This document shows, one piece after another, positions 1-8,759 of a stretch of 64,000 bases of DNA. The notes beneath the pieces are model-generated. The model was not told the origin of the DNA, searched no databases, and worked only from the letters and a program-made list of their open reading frames with translations. This DNA comes from Halomonas sp. LBP4 (lineage in GTDB: Bacteria; Pseudomonadota; Gammaproteobacteria; Pseudomonadales; Halomonadaceae): NCBI RefSeq assembly GCF_003202205.1, contig NZ_PDOG01000004.1, positions 400,641-464,640 of the forward strand, read 5' to 3'. The stretch's first letter is position 1. Every line of letters begins with the position of its first letter. The translations under genes were made by a program, and so were the position numbers.

Positions 1-1266
1 ATCCTGCTCGCCAACGTGATCGTGCTGATCCCCCTGACCCTCAATGCCTTTCCCGGCACCAGGTTCGGCATCCCCTTTCCGGTGGTGCTGCGCTCGTCGT
101 TCGGCATCCTCGGCTCGAATGTGCCGTGCCTGATCCGGGCGCTGGTCGGCTGCGGCTGGTTCGGCGTACAGACCATGTTCGGGGGCCTGGCCATTCACCT
201 GCTGCTCTCGGCGATCTTCCCCCCCTGGCGGGCGCTGGGGGGCGTCGGCGAAGTGATCGGCTTCTTCGTCTTCGGGGCCATGAACCTCTACGTGGTGATT
301 CGCGGCGCCGAATCGATCAAGTGGCTGGAGACGCTGGCGGCCCCGCTGCTGCTGGCGGTGGGTGTCGGCTTGATGTTCTGGGCCTGGCCGCACATGTCGA
401 TGACCGAGCTGTTGGCGCAGCCACCATCACGCCCCGAGGGGGCGCCGGTCTATGGCTATTTCTTCGCCGGGCTGACCGCCATGGTCGGTTTCTGGGCCAC
501 GCTGTCGCTGAACATTCCCGATTTCAGCCGCTTCGCCCGAAGCCAGAAGGACCAGATCGTCGGCCAGGTACTGGGCCTGCCGCTGACCATGTTCTTCTTC
601 GCCGCCCTGGGGGTGGTGATGACCGCCGCCTCGGCGTCGCTGGTGGGCCAGACCGTCGCCGACCCGGTCAACCTGATCGGCATGATCGACAATCCGTTCT
701 GGGTGAGCATCGCCATGGTCCTGATCATCGTGGCGACCCTGTCCACCAACACGGCGGCCAATATCGTCTCGCCGACCAACGATTTCCAGAACGTGGCGCC
801 GAAGCTGGTCGACCACACCCGTGGGGTGCTGATCACCGGCCTGGTGGGGGTGCTGCTGATGGGCTACGACCTGCTCCAGAAGGCCGGCATCATCGCCTCC
901 GGCGTCTCGCTGGAAAGCATGTATTCCAATTGGCTACTGGGGTATTCCAGCCTGCTGGGGCCGATCGCCGGGATCATGGCGGTGGACTATTTCCTGATCA
1001 AGCGCCAGCAGCTCGACGTGCCGAGCCTGTATCGGGATGGGCAGGCCTACCCGGCCGTCAATGTCGCTGGCTTCATCGCCTTCGGCATTCCGGTGACGCT
1101 GACCCTTTTGTCGCTGACCACCGGCACCCTGTACTGGTTCTACGACTACGGCTGGTTCACCGGCTCGATCCTCGGGGCGGTCATCTACTACGTGGCCAGC
1201 CTGTTGCTGTCACCGCTACCGGCCGTCACCGCGGCCACCGGCATCGAGATCGACAAGCTGCCCTGA
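1..1266 (+). CDS. NCS1-family nucleobase:cation symporter (5' end outside window)
   Basis: The reading frame is open from the first base, so the start lies upstream of the window. About 421 residues of a very hydrophobic protein are visible, with roughly ten membrane segments. The stretch with GTRFGIPFPVVLRSSFG near the visible N-terminus and the later NIPDFSRFAR segment are typical of the NCS1 family (Mhp1, PucI, cytosine or allantoin permeases). These proteins import nucleobases, hydantoins or allantoin with a cation across the inner membrane. Family members are about 480-500 residues, so some 70 are missing. No catabolic neighbour shows the substrate; family call firm, substrate unknown. 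Confidence 0.85.
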   Translation: MLLANVIVLIPLTLNAFPGTRFGIPFPVVLRSSFGILGSNVPCLIRALVGCGWFGVQTMFGGLAIHLLLSAIFPPWRALGGVGEVIGFFVFGAMNLYVVIRGAESIKWLETLAAPLLLAVGVGLMFWAWPHMSMTELLAQPPSRPEGAPVYGYFFAGLTAMVGFWATLSLNIPDFSRFARSQKDQIVGQVLGLPLTMFFFAALGVVMTAASASLVGQTVADPVNLIGMIDNPFWVSIAMVLIIVATLSTNTAANIVSPTNDFQNVAPKLVDHTRGVLITGLVGVLLMGYDLLQKAGIIASGVSLESMYSNWLLGYSSLLGPIAGIMAVDYFLIKRQQLDVPSLYRDGQAYPAVNVAGFIAFGIPVTLTLLSLTTGTLYWFYDYGWFTGSILGAVIYYVASLLLSPLPAVTAATGIEIDKLP

Positions 1267-1323
1267 CCCCTGGGCCATCGAGCTTCCCTGCCCCGCGGCG
1301 TCTCGCCGCGGGGCAGATCCGCC

Positions 1324-1803
1324 TCAATGATGGTGATCCGCGGCGTCCTCGCTGCCCTCCCCGGCGCTCTGTACCCAGACCTCCACCTCGATCTCGCCGC
1401 GCTCGGCGAACTCCAGGGTCAGGGGGAAGCGATCGCCGTCGTTGAGGGGGGCGACGAGGTCAAACAACATCAGGTGGTAGCCACCGCCGGGACGCATGGT
1501 CTGGAGGGTGCCGGCGGGGATATCGATCCGTTCGACCCGGCGCATCTGCATCACGCCGTCGTCCATGGCCATGTCGTGCAGTTCGACCGTCTCGCTCGCC
1601 GGGCTGCGGGCCCCCACCAGCACGGCGGGCTCGCTGCCGTCGACGCGGATGTCCACGTAGGCCGCGGCGTGGGGCACGCTGGGCGGGGCCGGGGTGGCGA
1701 AGGGATGGCTGACCCGCACATCGTCCAGCGGGTAGTCGTGGGCCAGGGCGGTGGCGGAGAACACCAGGCCGGCGGCGAACATCAGGGAAGCACGAAGCGG
1801 CAT
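1324..1803 (-). CDS. Periplasmic copper chaperone, PCu(A)C family
   Basis: A 159-residue protein with an N-terminal signal peptide ending near the ALAHDYP segment. It carries the PCu(A)C copper-site pattern: HDMAMDDGVMQM followed by GGYHLMLFDL, giving the conserved His and Met ligands. A His-rich tail (DHHH) ends the protein. PCu(A)C proteins bind Cu(I) in the periplasm and help load the CuA site of cytochrome oxidase. The start is placed at the ATG preceding PLRASLMF because an AAGGAA ribosome site lies about 8 nt upstream; a longer in-frame extension lacks one. No oxidase or Sco gene is adjacent, so the partner is inferred from the family. Confidence 0.85.
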   Translation of the reverse strand: MPLRASLMFAAGLVFSATALAHDYPLDDVRVSHPFATPAPPSVPHAAAYVDIRVDGSEPAVLVGARSPASETVELHDMAMDDGVMQMRRVERIDIPAGTLQTMRPGGGYHLMLFDLVAPLNDGDRFPLTLEFAERGEIEVEVWVQSAGEGSEDAADHHH

Positions 1804-1894
1804 GTAGCGGTTTCCTTGTCGGCTGCATGAGGGAAAGAAGGGGTAAGGGGCGAACATCGTCGCCTACAGCATAGCAGCCGCCCCCCTGGCCCGG

Positions 1895-2629
1895 TCAGCG
1901 CGGGGCGGGGACCGACTCCAGGCCGCGGTAGTGCCGCTCCCACATCAGCACCGCGCCGGCCACGGCGCCGGGCAGCAGGAAGAGGTTGGCCAGCGGGATC
2001 CAGGTGATCAGGGTCACCCAGCCGCCGTAGTTCAGCGTCGGCCACCAGCGGGCGGCGAGACGGCGGCGCATGTCGGCGAAGCTCACCTTGTTGTTGTCCA
2101 TGGGATAGTCGAGGTAGGTGATGGCCATGATCCAGGCCGAGAAGGCCAACCACAGCAAGGGGGCGACCAGGTTGAGCAGCGGGATCCAACTGATCACGAA
2201 CAGCAGCGCCATCCGCGGCAGGATGTAGGCCAGCTTGACCAGCTCGCGGCCCAGGGCGTCCACCGCGGTCCGGAGCAGGCCACGGTCGTCCAGCGGCGGC
2301 CGGCCGGTGGCGACCACCTCGACCTTCGCCGCCAGGAAGCCGTAGAAGGGCGCGGCGATCAGGTGGGTCACCAGGGTGAAGGTGAAGAACACGATCAGCA
2401 CCAGGCTGATCACGAACAGCGGCCAGATCAGCCAGGAGAGCCAGGTGAGCCACCCCGGCACCATGGCCATCCAGCCGTCGAGCCAGGCCCCGAAGTTGGC
2501 CAGCACGTAATGCAGCATGGCCGCATAGACCAGCAGGTTGACGGCGATGGGCACGAAGACGTAGCGGCGCAGGCCGCGGCCATAGACCAGGCGGGTACCG
2601 CGGGAAAGGGCCGAGAAGGCATCGAGCAT
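1895..2629 (-). CDS. cysZ: CysZ-like sulfate transporter (EI24/DUF540 membrane protein)
   Basis: A 244-residue membrane protein with the EI24/CysZ layout: an N-terminal segment (DAFSALSRGTRLVYGRGLRRYVFVPI), paired hydrophobic hairpins, and the conserved WLAFSAWIMAITYLDYPMDN segment near residue 160. CysZ mediates sulfate uptake for cysteine synthesis in the inner membrane. The ATG before LDAFSAL has a GAGGAC ribosome site upstream, whereas the longer frame has none. The gene follows phoU after a hairpin and is probably transcribed separately. No cys genes are near. Family assignment is strong; sulfate specificity is by family. Confidence 0.85.
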   Translation of the reverse strand: MLDAFSALSRGTRLVYGRGLRRYVFVPIAVNLLVYAAMLHYVLANFGAWLDGWMAMVPGWLTWLSWLIWPLFVISLVLIVFFTFTLVTHLIAAPFYGFLAAKVEVVATGRPPLDDRGLLRTAVDALGRELVKLAYILPRMALLFVISWIPLLNLVAPLLWLAFSAWIMAITYLDYPMDNNKVSFADMRRRLAARWWPTLNYGGWVTLITWIPLANLFLLPGAVAGAVLMWERHYRGLESVPAPR

Positions 2630-2670
2630 GAGGGGTCCTCGCAGGCAGCAGCGCACTCAACAACACGGCA

Positions 2671-2693
2671 GGCCACCGCCGGGGGCGGTGGCC
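2671..2693 (-). terminator. Hairpin downstream of phoU
   Basis: A perfect 10-bp stem (GGCCACCGCC, 3-nt loop, GGCGGTGGCC) lies in the gap between phoU and cysZ on the minus strand. It has no U-rich tail, so it is at best a weak or Rho-assisted terminator separating the pst-phoU operon from cysZ. Confidence 0.45.
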
Positions 2694-2724
2694 CGCGTCA
2701 TTGACGGCCAAACCGGCCTGCCGG

Positions 2725-3453
2725 TCAACCCTTGCCGGTCAGCGACTGCTCGTCGAGCTCGTCCGGGTCGGTGTGACGGATGTCGAGCCCCTTGACCAGG
2801 TAGACCACGTACTCGGCCAGGTTGTTGGCATGGTCGCCGATGCGCTCCAGGGCCCGCAGGATCCACATCACGCTGAGCACCGGCGAGATCACCCGGGCAT
2901 CCTCCATCATGAAGGTCATCAGCGAGCGCATGGCACTCTGGTACTCGCTGTCCACCTGCTCGTCCTCGTGGACCACCTGGAGGGCCAGCTCGGTATCGAA
3001 ACGGGCGAAGGACGTCAGGGCGTCACGCACCATCTTGCGCACATGCTCGCTGATCAGCCTCACCTCGACGAAGCCGCGGGAGCCGTTGTCGGCTTCCACC
3101 AAGCCGATGGCGTTGCGGGCGATCTTGCTGGCCTCGTCGCCGATGCGCTCGAGGTCCGAGGCGGCGCGGATCACCGCCAGCACCAGGCGCAGGTCGGACG
3201 CCGCCGGCTGACGGCGGGCCAGCACCCGGGTGCACTCCTCGTCGAGGCGAATCTGCATCTCGTTGACCTGATTGTCGTTGTCGACCACCCGCTCGGCCAG
3301 GCGGGTATCGCCGTCGAGCAGGGCGGTGACCGCATCCTGGACCTGCTTCTCGACCAGACCGCCCATGGCCATCAGGTGGGTCTTGAGTTCCTCGAGCTCC
3401 TGGTTGAACTGCCGGGAGATATGCTGGCTGTGGGTATCGCTGGTGATGTCCAT
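2725..3453 (-). CDS. phoU: Phosphate signalling protein PhoU
   Basis: A 242-residue, all-helical protein with the two PhoU repeats. The conserved acidic motifs LERIGDEASKIA (about residue 100) and LERIGDHANNLAEY (about residue 205) provide the metal-binding face. PhoU links the Pst transporter to the PhoR-PhoB two-component system and represses the Pho regulon when phosphate is ample. It is the last gene of pstC-pstA-pstB-phoU, 24 bp after pstB, as in E. coli and Pseudomonas. Length is normal for the family (about 240). Confidence 0.97.
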   Translation of the reverse strand: MDITSDTHSQHISRQFNQELEELKTHLMAMGGLVEKQVQDAVTALLDGDTRLAERVVDNDNQVNEMQIRLDEECTRVLARRQPAASDLRLVLAVIRAASDLERIGDEASKIARNAIGLVEADNGSRGFVEVRLISEHVRKMVRDALTSFARFDTELALQVVHEDEQVDSEYQSAMRSLMTFMMEDARVISPVLSVMWILRALERIGDHANNLAEYVVYLVKGLDIRHTDPDELDEQSLTGKG

Positions 3454-3477
3454 GGGACTCTCCTCGGGGGCAGGGCG

Positions 3478-4293
3478 TCAGGCCATGCGCCCGGTAATGT
3501 AGTTCTCGGTACGCCGCAGGCGCGGATTGGTGAACAGGGTATCGGTGGGGCCGTACTCCACCAGTTCCCCCTCCTGCAGGAAGGCGGTGTAGTCGGAGAC
3601 CCGCGCGGCCTGCTGCATGTTGTGGGTGACCAGCACCAGGGTCAGCTGTGACTTCAGGTTGCGGATCAGCTCCTCGATCTTCAAGGTCGAGATGGGGTCC
3701 AGGGCCGAGGCCGGCTCGTCGAGCAGCAGCACCTCGGGCCTGACCGCCAGGGTCCGGGCGATCACCAGGCGCTGCTGCTGGCCGCCGGAAAGCGACCAGG
3801 CCGAGGCCCTCAGGCGATCCTTCACCTCGTGCCAGAGTGCCGCCGAGGTCAGCGCCCACTCGACCACGTCGTCCATCTGGCGCCGGCGCATGCCCCCCAG
3901 CAGGCGCAGGCCGAAGGCCACGTTGTCGTAGATCGACATCGGGAAGGGGTTGGGCACCTGGAACACCATGCCCACCCGCCGCCGCAGCTCGGCCACGGCC
4001 ACCTCCGGGTCGTGGATGTCACGCCCCTCGAGCAGCACCTTCCCCTCGTGGCTGACCTCCTCGTTGAGGTCATGGAGGCGATTGAGTGCCCGCAGCAGGG
4101 TCGACTTGCCGCAGCCCGAGGGACCGATGAAGGCCGTCACCCGATGCCGCGGCACACGCAGGGTCAAGCCGCGCAGCGCCGGCTTGTCGCCATAGGCGAG
4201 GCTCAGGTCCTCGATCTCCAGGCAGCTTGCCTCGCGGTGAAAGTCGATGATCGGACCGGAACCGGTCGATCGCGGCTGCACAAGCACGGACAT
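3478..4293 (-). CDS. pstB: Phosphate ABC transporter ATP-binding protein PstB
   Basis: A 271-residue ABC ATPase: Walker A in [17 protein letters not shown], signature LSGGQQQRL, Walker [14 protein letters not shown] and a switch His in LVTHNMQQA. The RALNRLHDL segment and the tail [16 protein letters not shown] are PstB-specific. It energises phosphate import with PstC and PstA. I start at the ATG of MSVLVQ because an AAGGAG ribosome site lies 7-8 nt upstream; an ATG 24 nt earlier lacks a site. It lies between pstA and phoU in a continuous minus-strand operon. Confidence 0.96.
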   Translation of the reverse strand: MSVLVQPRSTGSGPIIDFHREASCLEIEDLSLAYGDKPALRGLTLRVPRHRVTAFIGPSGCGKSTLLRALNRLHDLNEEVSHEGKVLLEGRDIHDPEVAVAELRRRVGMVFQVPNPFPMSIYDNVAFGLRLLGGMRRRQMDDVVEWALTSAALWHEVKDRLRASAWSLSGGQQQRLVIARTLAVRPEVLLLDEPASALDPISTLKIEELIRNLKSQLTLVLVTHNMQQAARVSDYTAFLQEGELVEYGPTDTLFTNPRLRRTENYITGRMA

Positions 4294-4329
4294 CGAGGTC
4301 ACTCCTTCCGGCACCACGGCGCTCGATGA

Positions 4330-5883
4330 TTAGACACGCGGCAGCGCTCCATGACGCACCTTCAGATGATGCCGCAGAAATATTGCAGTCAGGTTAAGTA
4401 CCAGGATCACCAGCACCAGCAGCAGCGCCGTGGCATAGACCAGTGGCAAGGCGGCCTGGACATCGCCGCCATGGAAGGCCGTGTCGAAGATGTGGTAGCC
4501 CAGGTGCATGAACTTCCTTTCAAGATGCAGGAAGGGAAAGTCACCGTCCACCGGTACCTGGGGCGCCAGCTTGGCCACCCCCACCAGCATCAGGGGCGCC
4601 ACCTCACCGGCGGCCCTGGCCACCGCCAGGATCAACCCGGTGAGCATCGCCGGCGTCGCCATGGGCAGCACCACCCGGGTCAGCATCTCCAGGCGGGTGG
4701 CCCCCAGGGCCAGGGCGCCCTCGCGCTGCTGGTCGGGGATACGCGCCAGCCCCTCCTCGGTGGCCACGATGACCACCGGCAGGGTCAGCAGCGCCAGGGT
4801 CAGCGAGGCCCACAGCAGGCCCCCGGTGCCAAAGGTCGGCGAGGGCAGCGCCTCCTCGAAGAACCAGGCGTCCAGGGAACCGCCGATGCCATGGACGAAT
4901 ACCCCCAGGCCGAAGACACCATAGACGATCGACGGCACCCCGGCCAGGTTGCGCACGGCGATGCGGACCAGCCGGGTAAAGCGTCCCTGGTGCGCCACCT
5001 CGTTGAGATAGATCGCCGCCAGCACGCCGAAGGGGGTGACCAGCACCGACATCAGCAGCACCATCAGCACGGTGCCGAAGATCGCCGGCCAGACGCCGCC
5101 GGCGGTATTCGCCGCCCGCGGCCCCTCGGCGAGGAAGCGCCAGACGCCCTGTCCCCAGGCGGCGAGCTTCTCGACCGGCGACATGGCATTGGGCCGCCAG
5201 GCACGCACCACCTCCACCAGCGGCTGCTCCAGCCGTCGCCCGTCGGCACTCTCCAGCACCAGGCGATCACGGCCCATCTCGGCCCGGAGCTCGCGCAGTT
5301 GGGCATTGGCCCGGGCCAGGTCACGGCTCGCCTCGGCGTCGGGGCCGGTCGCCAGTCGTGCCGCCAGCGGCATGATCGTCTTCCGGCGCAGCCTGGCCTG
5401 TTCATCACGCAGTACCTCCAGCTCGACGAGTCGCGCCTGTAGCACCGTCCAGGCCGATTTCCCCTCACCCAGCGGGCGTCCGTCGCGCTCCACCGCCATC
5501 AGCCGGCCGATGAAATCCCCCCAGCGGCGACGCTCCAGCACCACCAGCTCATCCGGGTAGCCCACGTCGGCGATCGTCTCCAGCGCCACCCAGGTCCAGA
5601 TGCCATCGTCCAGATCCCGATTGGCGGTGCGATAGAGCCGCTCGCGTCCACGGGTCCCGCTGCCCTCCGCCCCTGGCAGCCGCGCCTCCTTCACCGCCTC
5701 GCCGGCCAGCCAGCGGCCATTCTCGAGCTCGACCAGCGCCACCGGCGCCGGCCAGAAATGGCCCAGGCCACGCCCGGCCAGCAACACCAGCAGGGCGCCC
5801 AGCATCAGCAACGACAGCGCTACGCTGCCTGCCGCCAGCCAGGGCCAGGGGCCCTCGCCCCGGGTCAGGTCATGGGACATCAT
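4330..5883 (-). CDS. pstA: Phosphate ABC transporter permease PstA (long form)
   Basis: A 517-residue permease. After one N-terminal membrane segment (LLMLGALLVLLAGRGLG) there is a charged, partly coiled insert of roughly 250 residues, followed by the usual PstA core of five to six membrane helices with the permease loop EGLARIPDQQREGALALGATRLEML. E. coli PstA is about 296 residues, but long N-terminally extended forms are known in other Gammaproteobacteria. The ATG start overlaps the pstC stop in an ATGA, implying translational coupling. PstC and PstA together form the membrane channel for phosphate. Confidence 0.93.
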   Translation of the reverse strand: MMSHDLTRGEGPWPWLAAGSVALSLLMLGALLVLLAGRGLGHFWPAPVALVELENGRWLAGEAVKEARLPGAEGSGTRGRERLYRTANRDLDDGIWTWVALETIADVGYPDELVVLERRRWGDFIGRLMAVERDGRPLGEGKSAWTVLQARLVELEVLRDEQARLRRKTIMPLAARLATGPDAEASRDLARANAQLRELRAEMGRDRLVLESADGRRLEQPLVEVVRAWRPNAMSPVEKLAAWGQGVWRFLAEGPRAANTAGGVWPAIFGTVLMVLLMSVLVTPFGVLAAIYLNEVAHQGRFTRLVRIAVRNLAGVPSIVYGVFGLGVFVHGIGGSLDAWFFEEALPSPTFGTGGLLWASLTLALLTLPVVIVATEEGLARIPDQQREGALALGATRLEMLTRVVLPMATPAMLTGLILAVARAAGEVAPLMLVGVAKLAPQVPVDGDFPFLHLERKFMHLGYHIFDTAFHGGDVQAALPLVYATALLLVLVILVLNLTAIFLRHHLKVRHGALPRV

Positions 5884-7109
5884 GGCGCGCCGCCCAGGCG
5901 CCGATAGCGATGTCGCAGCCGAGCGCGCACCACCTCGGCCAGGGTGTTGACCAGGAAGGTGAAGACGAACAGCGCCAGCGCCGCCAGCAGCAGCAGCCGG
6001 TAGTGAGTCCCGCCGAACGCGGCCTCGGGCAGCTCGATGGCGATGCTGGCGGCCATCGAGCGCATGCCGTCGAAGGGGCTCAGGGTCATCAGCGCGGTAT
6101 TGCCGCTGGCCATCAGCACGATCATGGTCTCGCCCACCGCCCGGCCGGCGCCGATCATCACCGCCGAGAAGACCCCGGGACTGGCGGCGGGCAGTACCAC
6201 CTTCCACAGGGTCTGCCAGCGGGTCGCGCCCATCGCCTGAGCTCCTTCGCCGAGGCTTCCCGGGACCCCGGACAGCGCGTCCTCGGCCAGGGCGTAGACG
6301 CTCGGCATCACCGCGAAGCCCATGGCCAGTCCGACGATCATGGCATTGCGGCTGGCATAATCGAGCCCCAGGCGGAGCTCCAGCCAGCCACGCAGGTCGC
6401 CGCCGAACCAGCCGGCCTCCAGCCAGGGGGCGAGGCCCAGCGCCGCGGCCACCAGCAGCAACAGCCAGGGCACCAGCCAGAGCCCGGCCCAGCCCAGCGG
6501 CAGGCAGCGGCGCAGCCGCACCGGCAGCCGTGTCCAGCCCCAGCCGGCGATCAGCACCCCCGGGGGCAACAGCACCACCAGCGCCAGGGCCCCGGCCAGG
6601 TGCCGCTCCACCCAGGGGGCCAGCACCAGACCGGCGATGAAGCCGATCACCACGCCGGGCAACGCCTCCATCAGCTCCAGGGTGGGCTTGATGCGGCTAC
6701 GCAGGCGCCGCGACATGAACATGGCGGAGTGAATCGCCGCCCCCAGCGCCAGCGGCACGGCGATCACCAGTGCCCAGGCCGCCGCCTTGAGGGTGCCCCA
6801 GACCAGCGGGGTCATGCCGTATTGCGGACGCTCCTCCGCCGAGGTCACCGTGGGCTGCCAGCGATGCTGGGGCGCGTCGTAGCCCTCGTAGGATTGCGGC
6901 AACCACAGCGCCCGCCAGCTCACCTCGTGGCCGGTGTCCGTCGGGGTGGACCAGAACAGCGGCACCACCTCCACCACCAGGAAGACCCCGATGGCCAGGA
7001 GGGCGGCGATCACCCCGATGCCACCGGCGGTGATCAGCGCGGTGGCCAGATGATCACGGCCCCGGCGCAGGCGCTGTCGCAGATGCAGTGACGGGGAGGG
7101 GTCGCTCAT
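5880..7109 (-). CDS. pstC: Phosphate ABC transporter permease PstC
   Basis: A 409-residue inner-membrane permease with an N-terminal membrane anchor, an extended loop, and the binding-protein-dependent transport core. The core includes ALAEDALSGVPGSLGEGAQAMGATRWQTL, the loop that contacts PstB. I favour the ATG of MSDPSPS because an AAGG ribosome site is about 8 nt upstream; the ATG two codons earlier sits too close to it. The stop overlaps the pstA start. A three-repeat Pho box lies about 35 bp upstream, so phosphate-starvation control is expected here and the operon can start at pstC independently of the pstS-like gene. Confidence 0.93.
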   Translation of the reverse strand: MSDPSPSLHLRQRLRRGRDHLATALITAGGIGVIAALLAIGVFLVVEVVPLFWSTPTDTGHEVSWRALWLPQSYEGYDAPQHRWQPTVTSAEERPQYGMTPLVWGTLKAAAWALVIAVPLALGAAIHSAMFMSRRLRSRIKPTLELMEALPGVVIGFIAGLVLAPWVERHLAGALALVVLLPPGVLIAGWGWTRLPVRLRRCLPLGWAGLWLVPWLLLLVAAALGLAPWLEAGWFGGDLRGWLELRLGLDYASRNAMIVGLAMGFAVMPSVYALAEDALSGVPGSLGEGAQAMGATRWQTLWKVVLPAASPGVFSAVMIGAGRAVGETMIVLMASGNTALMTLSPFDGMRSMAASIAIELPEAAFGGTHYRLLLLAALALFVFTFLVNTLAEVVRARLRHRYRRLGGAP

Positions 7110-7143
7110 GGCCATGGCCTTCGAGGAGTTGCACCAGCAAAAT

Positions 7144-7172
7144 ACGACAGAATCATGACACTCGCGTGACAG
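7144..7172 (-). promoter_or_regulatory. Pho box with three 7-bp repeats upstream of pstC
   Basis: On the minus strand three 7-mers occur at exact 11-nt intervals: CTGTCAC, GTGTCAT and CTGTCGT, separated by the 4-nt spacers GCGA and GATT. The known PhoB site is paired CTGTCAT-type repeats with 4-nt spacers. The array begins 3 nt after the pstS-like stop codon and ends about 35 nt before the pstC ATG. Confidence 0.85.
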
Positions 7173-7174
7173 GG

Positions 7175-8119
7175 TCAGGGGGTCTCGTGCAATCCCAGGC
7201 GTCGGCGCTGGCGTTCCAGGGTCGCCTGGGGCAGGGCGACGAAACCGAGCTCGACGACCGTTTCCTGTCCTTCGGGCGAGAGGATCAGCTCGACGAAGGC
7301 TCGTTCGGGGCCGGGCAGCGCCTCGCCCGGTGGCAGGTTGAGATAGAGGTAGAGGGTCCGGGAGAGGGGGTAGTCGCCCTGGCGAACGCGCTCGGGGTCC
7401 GGCCGGACCGCCCTGCCCTCGGCATCGACCAGCGGCAGGGCGCGAACCCCCGCCGTGAGGTGATTGCGCCCGGCATAGCCGATGGCGCGCGGCGACGCCG
7501 CCACCGCCGCCACCACCGCCGCCGACCCGGGATGCTCGTCGAGGCGGGCCCGGTAGTCGCCGTTGCACAGGGCGCGCTGCCTGAACAGCCCGTAGGTGCC
7601 CGAGGCGGCATTGCGCCCATGCAGGGCGAGCCGCCCCCTCGGACGCTCGATGCCCAGCTCGCGCCAGCGGGTGATGGCATGCCCGCCACCGCAGCGACGC
7701 GTCGCGGAGAAGATCCCGTCCAGCTCCGCCAGGCTCAGCTGCGTCAACGGGTTGTGGCGATGCACGATTACCACCAGGGCGTCCCGAGCGACCTCGATCT
7801 CCACCGGGGGGTAGCCATGGCGCTCGATGAAGTCGCGGCGCTCGGTGTCGGACATGGCACGGGACATGGGGCCCAGCCGCGTCGTGCCGGCCACCAGTGC
7901 CGGCGGGGCACTGGCCGAGCCGCTGGCCTGCAGCTGCAGCCGGATGCCGGGATGCCGGTCGGTGAGCTGTTCCCCCCAGCGCAGCATCAGCCCGGCCAGG
8001 GTATCCGACCCGACCGCGCCCAGGCTGCCCACCACCTCGTCGGCCATGGCCACGGGCATCGCCAGCATCAGTATCAGGGCACCCAGCCAGCGGCGTCGTG
8101 CCTTCCCGCCTCGTTGCAT
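7175..8119 (-). CDS. PstS-like phosphate-binding protein
   Basis: A 314-residue exported protein with a signal peptide (WLGALILMLAMPVAMA). It has the PBP2 fold signatures of PstS-like proteins: GSDTLAGLMLRW near the mature N-terminus, GTTRLGPMSRAMS, and HGRNAASGTYGLFRQ, which line the phosphate pocket in the family. It should deliver phosphate to PstCA in the periplasm. The chosen ATG has a GGGGAGA ribosome site. It directly precedes pstC on the same strand, with a Pho box in the 65-bp gap. It is shorter and more divergent than E. coli PstS (about 346 residues), so other oxyanions cannot be excluded. Confidence 0.85.
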   Translation of the reverse strand: MQRGGKARRRWLGALILMLAMPVAMADEVVGSLGAVGSDTLAGLMLRWGEQLTDRHPGIRLQLQASGSASAPPALVAGTTRLGPMSRAMSDTERRDFIERHGYPPVEIEVARDALVVIVHRHNPLTQLSLAELDGIFSATRRCGGGHAITRWRELGIERPRGRLALHGRNAASGTYGLFRQRALCNGDYRARLDEHPGSAAVVAAVAASPRAIGYAGRNHLTAGVRALPLVDAEGRAVRPDPERVRQGDYPLSRTLYLYLNLPPGEALPGPERAFVELILSPEGQETVVELGFVALPQATLERQRRRLGLHETP

Positions 8120-8289
8120 GCTGTCTCCCCCGAGAAACGCCCCCCTGGGGCGAGTCATGATGTTGCAATACTGGTGACGGAGCATGTCCAGCGTATACCA
8201 TGCCGCTGTTGTCCGGCCTACTCCGGCAACAGGCCCCACGGCATTTCACGACAGGATTTCACAACAACAAGTCAGGCAGACGCCCCATC

Positions 8290-8697
8290 ATGACCGAACT
8301 CGATGATGTACCCGCCCCCCAGGGCCAGCTGACCCTCAAGCTGCTGGCGAGCCGCCAGGACACCAATCTCCATGGCGATATCGCCGGTGGCTGGCTGGTG
8401 GCCCTCATGGACCAGGCCGCCGAGCTGGCCGCCGGCCGCGAGGCCTGCGGCCGCACCGCCACCGTGGCCATCGAGGCCATGGACTTCCTCTGCCCGGTGC
8501 GCGTCGGCTCGATAGTCAACATCTTCACCGCCGTGCGCGAAATCGGCCACAGCTCGATCAAGATCGACGTGGAGGTGTGGATCCGCGCGCCCCAGGAGCG
8601 CGACCCGGACGAGCTGCACAAGGTCACCGAGGCCCGCTTCGTGATGGTGGCACTGGACGACAACGGCCGCATCCGCGCCGTGCGCCAGAACGACTGA
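8290..8697 (+). CDS. Acyl-CoA thioesterase, YciA-like hotdog protein
   Basis: A 135-residue single hotdog domain. The NLHGDIAGGWLVALMDQAAELAA stretch matches the active-site helix of YciA-type thioesterases, and MDFLCPVRVGSIV is the usual following strand. These enzymes hydrolyse short- to long-chain acyl-CoAs in the cytoplasm. The gene is transcribed away from the pst cluster and convergently with the TRAP binding-protein gene. The ATG of MTELDDV fits the family N-terminus, though the ribosome site is weak. The physiological substrate is unknown. Confidence 0.85.
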   Translation: MTELDDVPAPQGQLTLKLLASRQDTNLHGDIAGGWLVALMDQAAELAAGREACGRTATVAIEAMDFLCPVRVGSIVNIFTAVREIGHSSIKIDVEVWIRAPQERDPDELHKVTEARFVMVALDDNGRIRAVRQND

Positions 8698-8759
8698 CAC
8701 CGCCGTGACCGACATGGGCGCCACCAGGGCGCCCATGAACGCGTCCGACGAGCCGGGGA

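Noticed and set aside
4330..5460. Long plus-strand open frames opposite the pst, uvrD, glm, atp and mnmG genes
   Set aside because: Low-complexity translations rich in Arg, Gln, His and Gly, with no domain pattern; these are antisense shadows caused by high GC content.
8120..8289. Possible Pho box upstream of the pstS-like gene (CCGTCAC half-site on the minus strand)
   Set aside because: Only one of the 11-nt-spaced heptamers resembles CTGTCAT; the neighbours match at about 3 of 7 positions.
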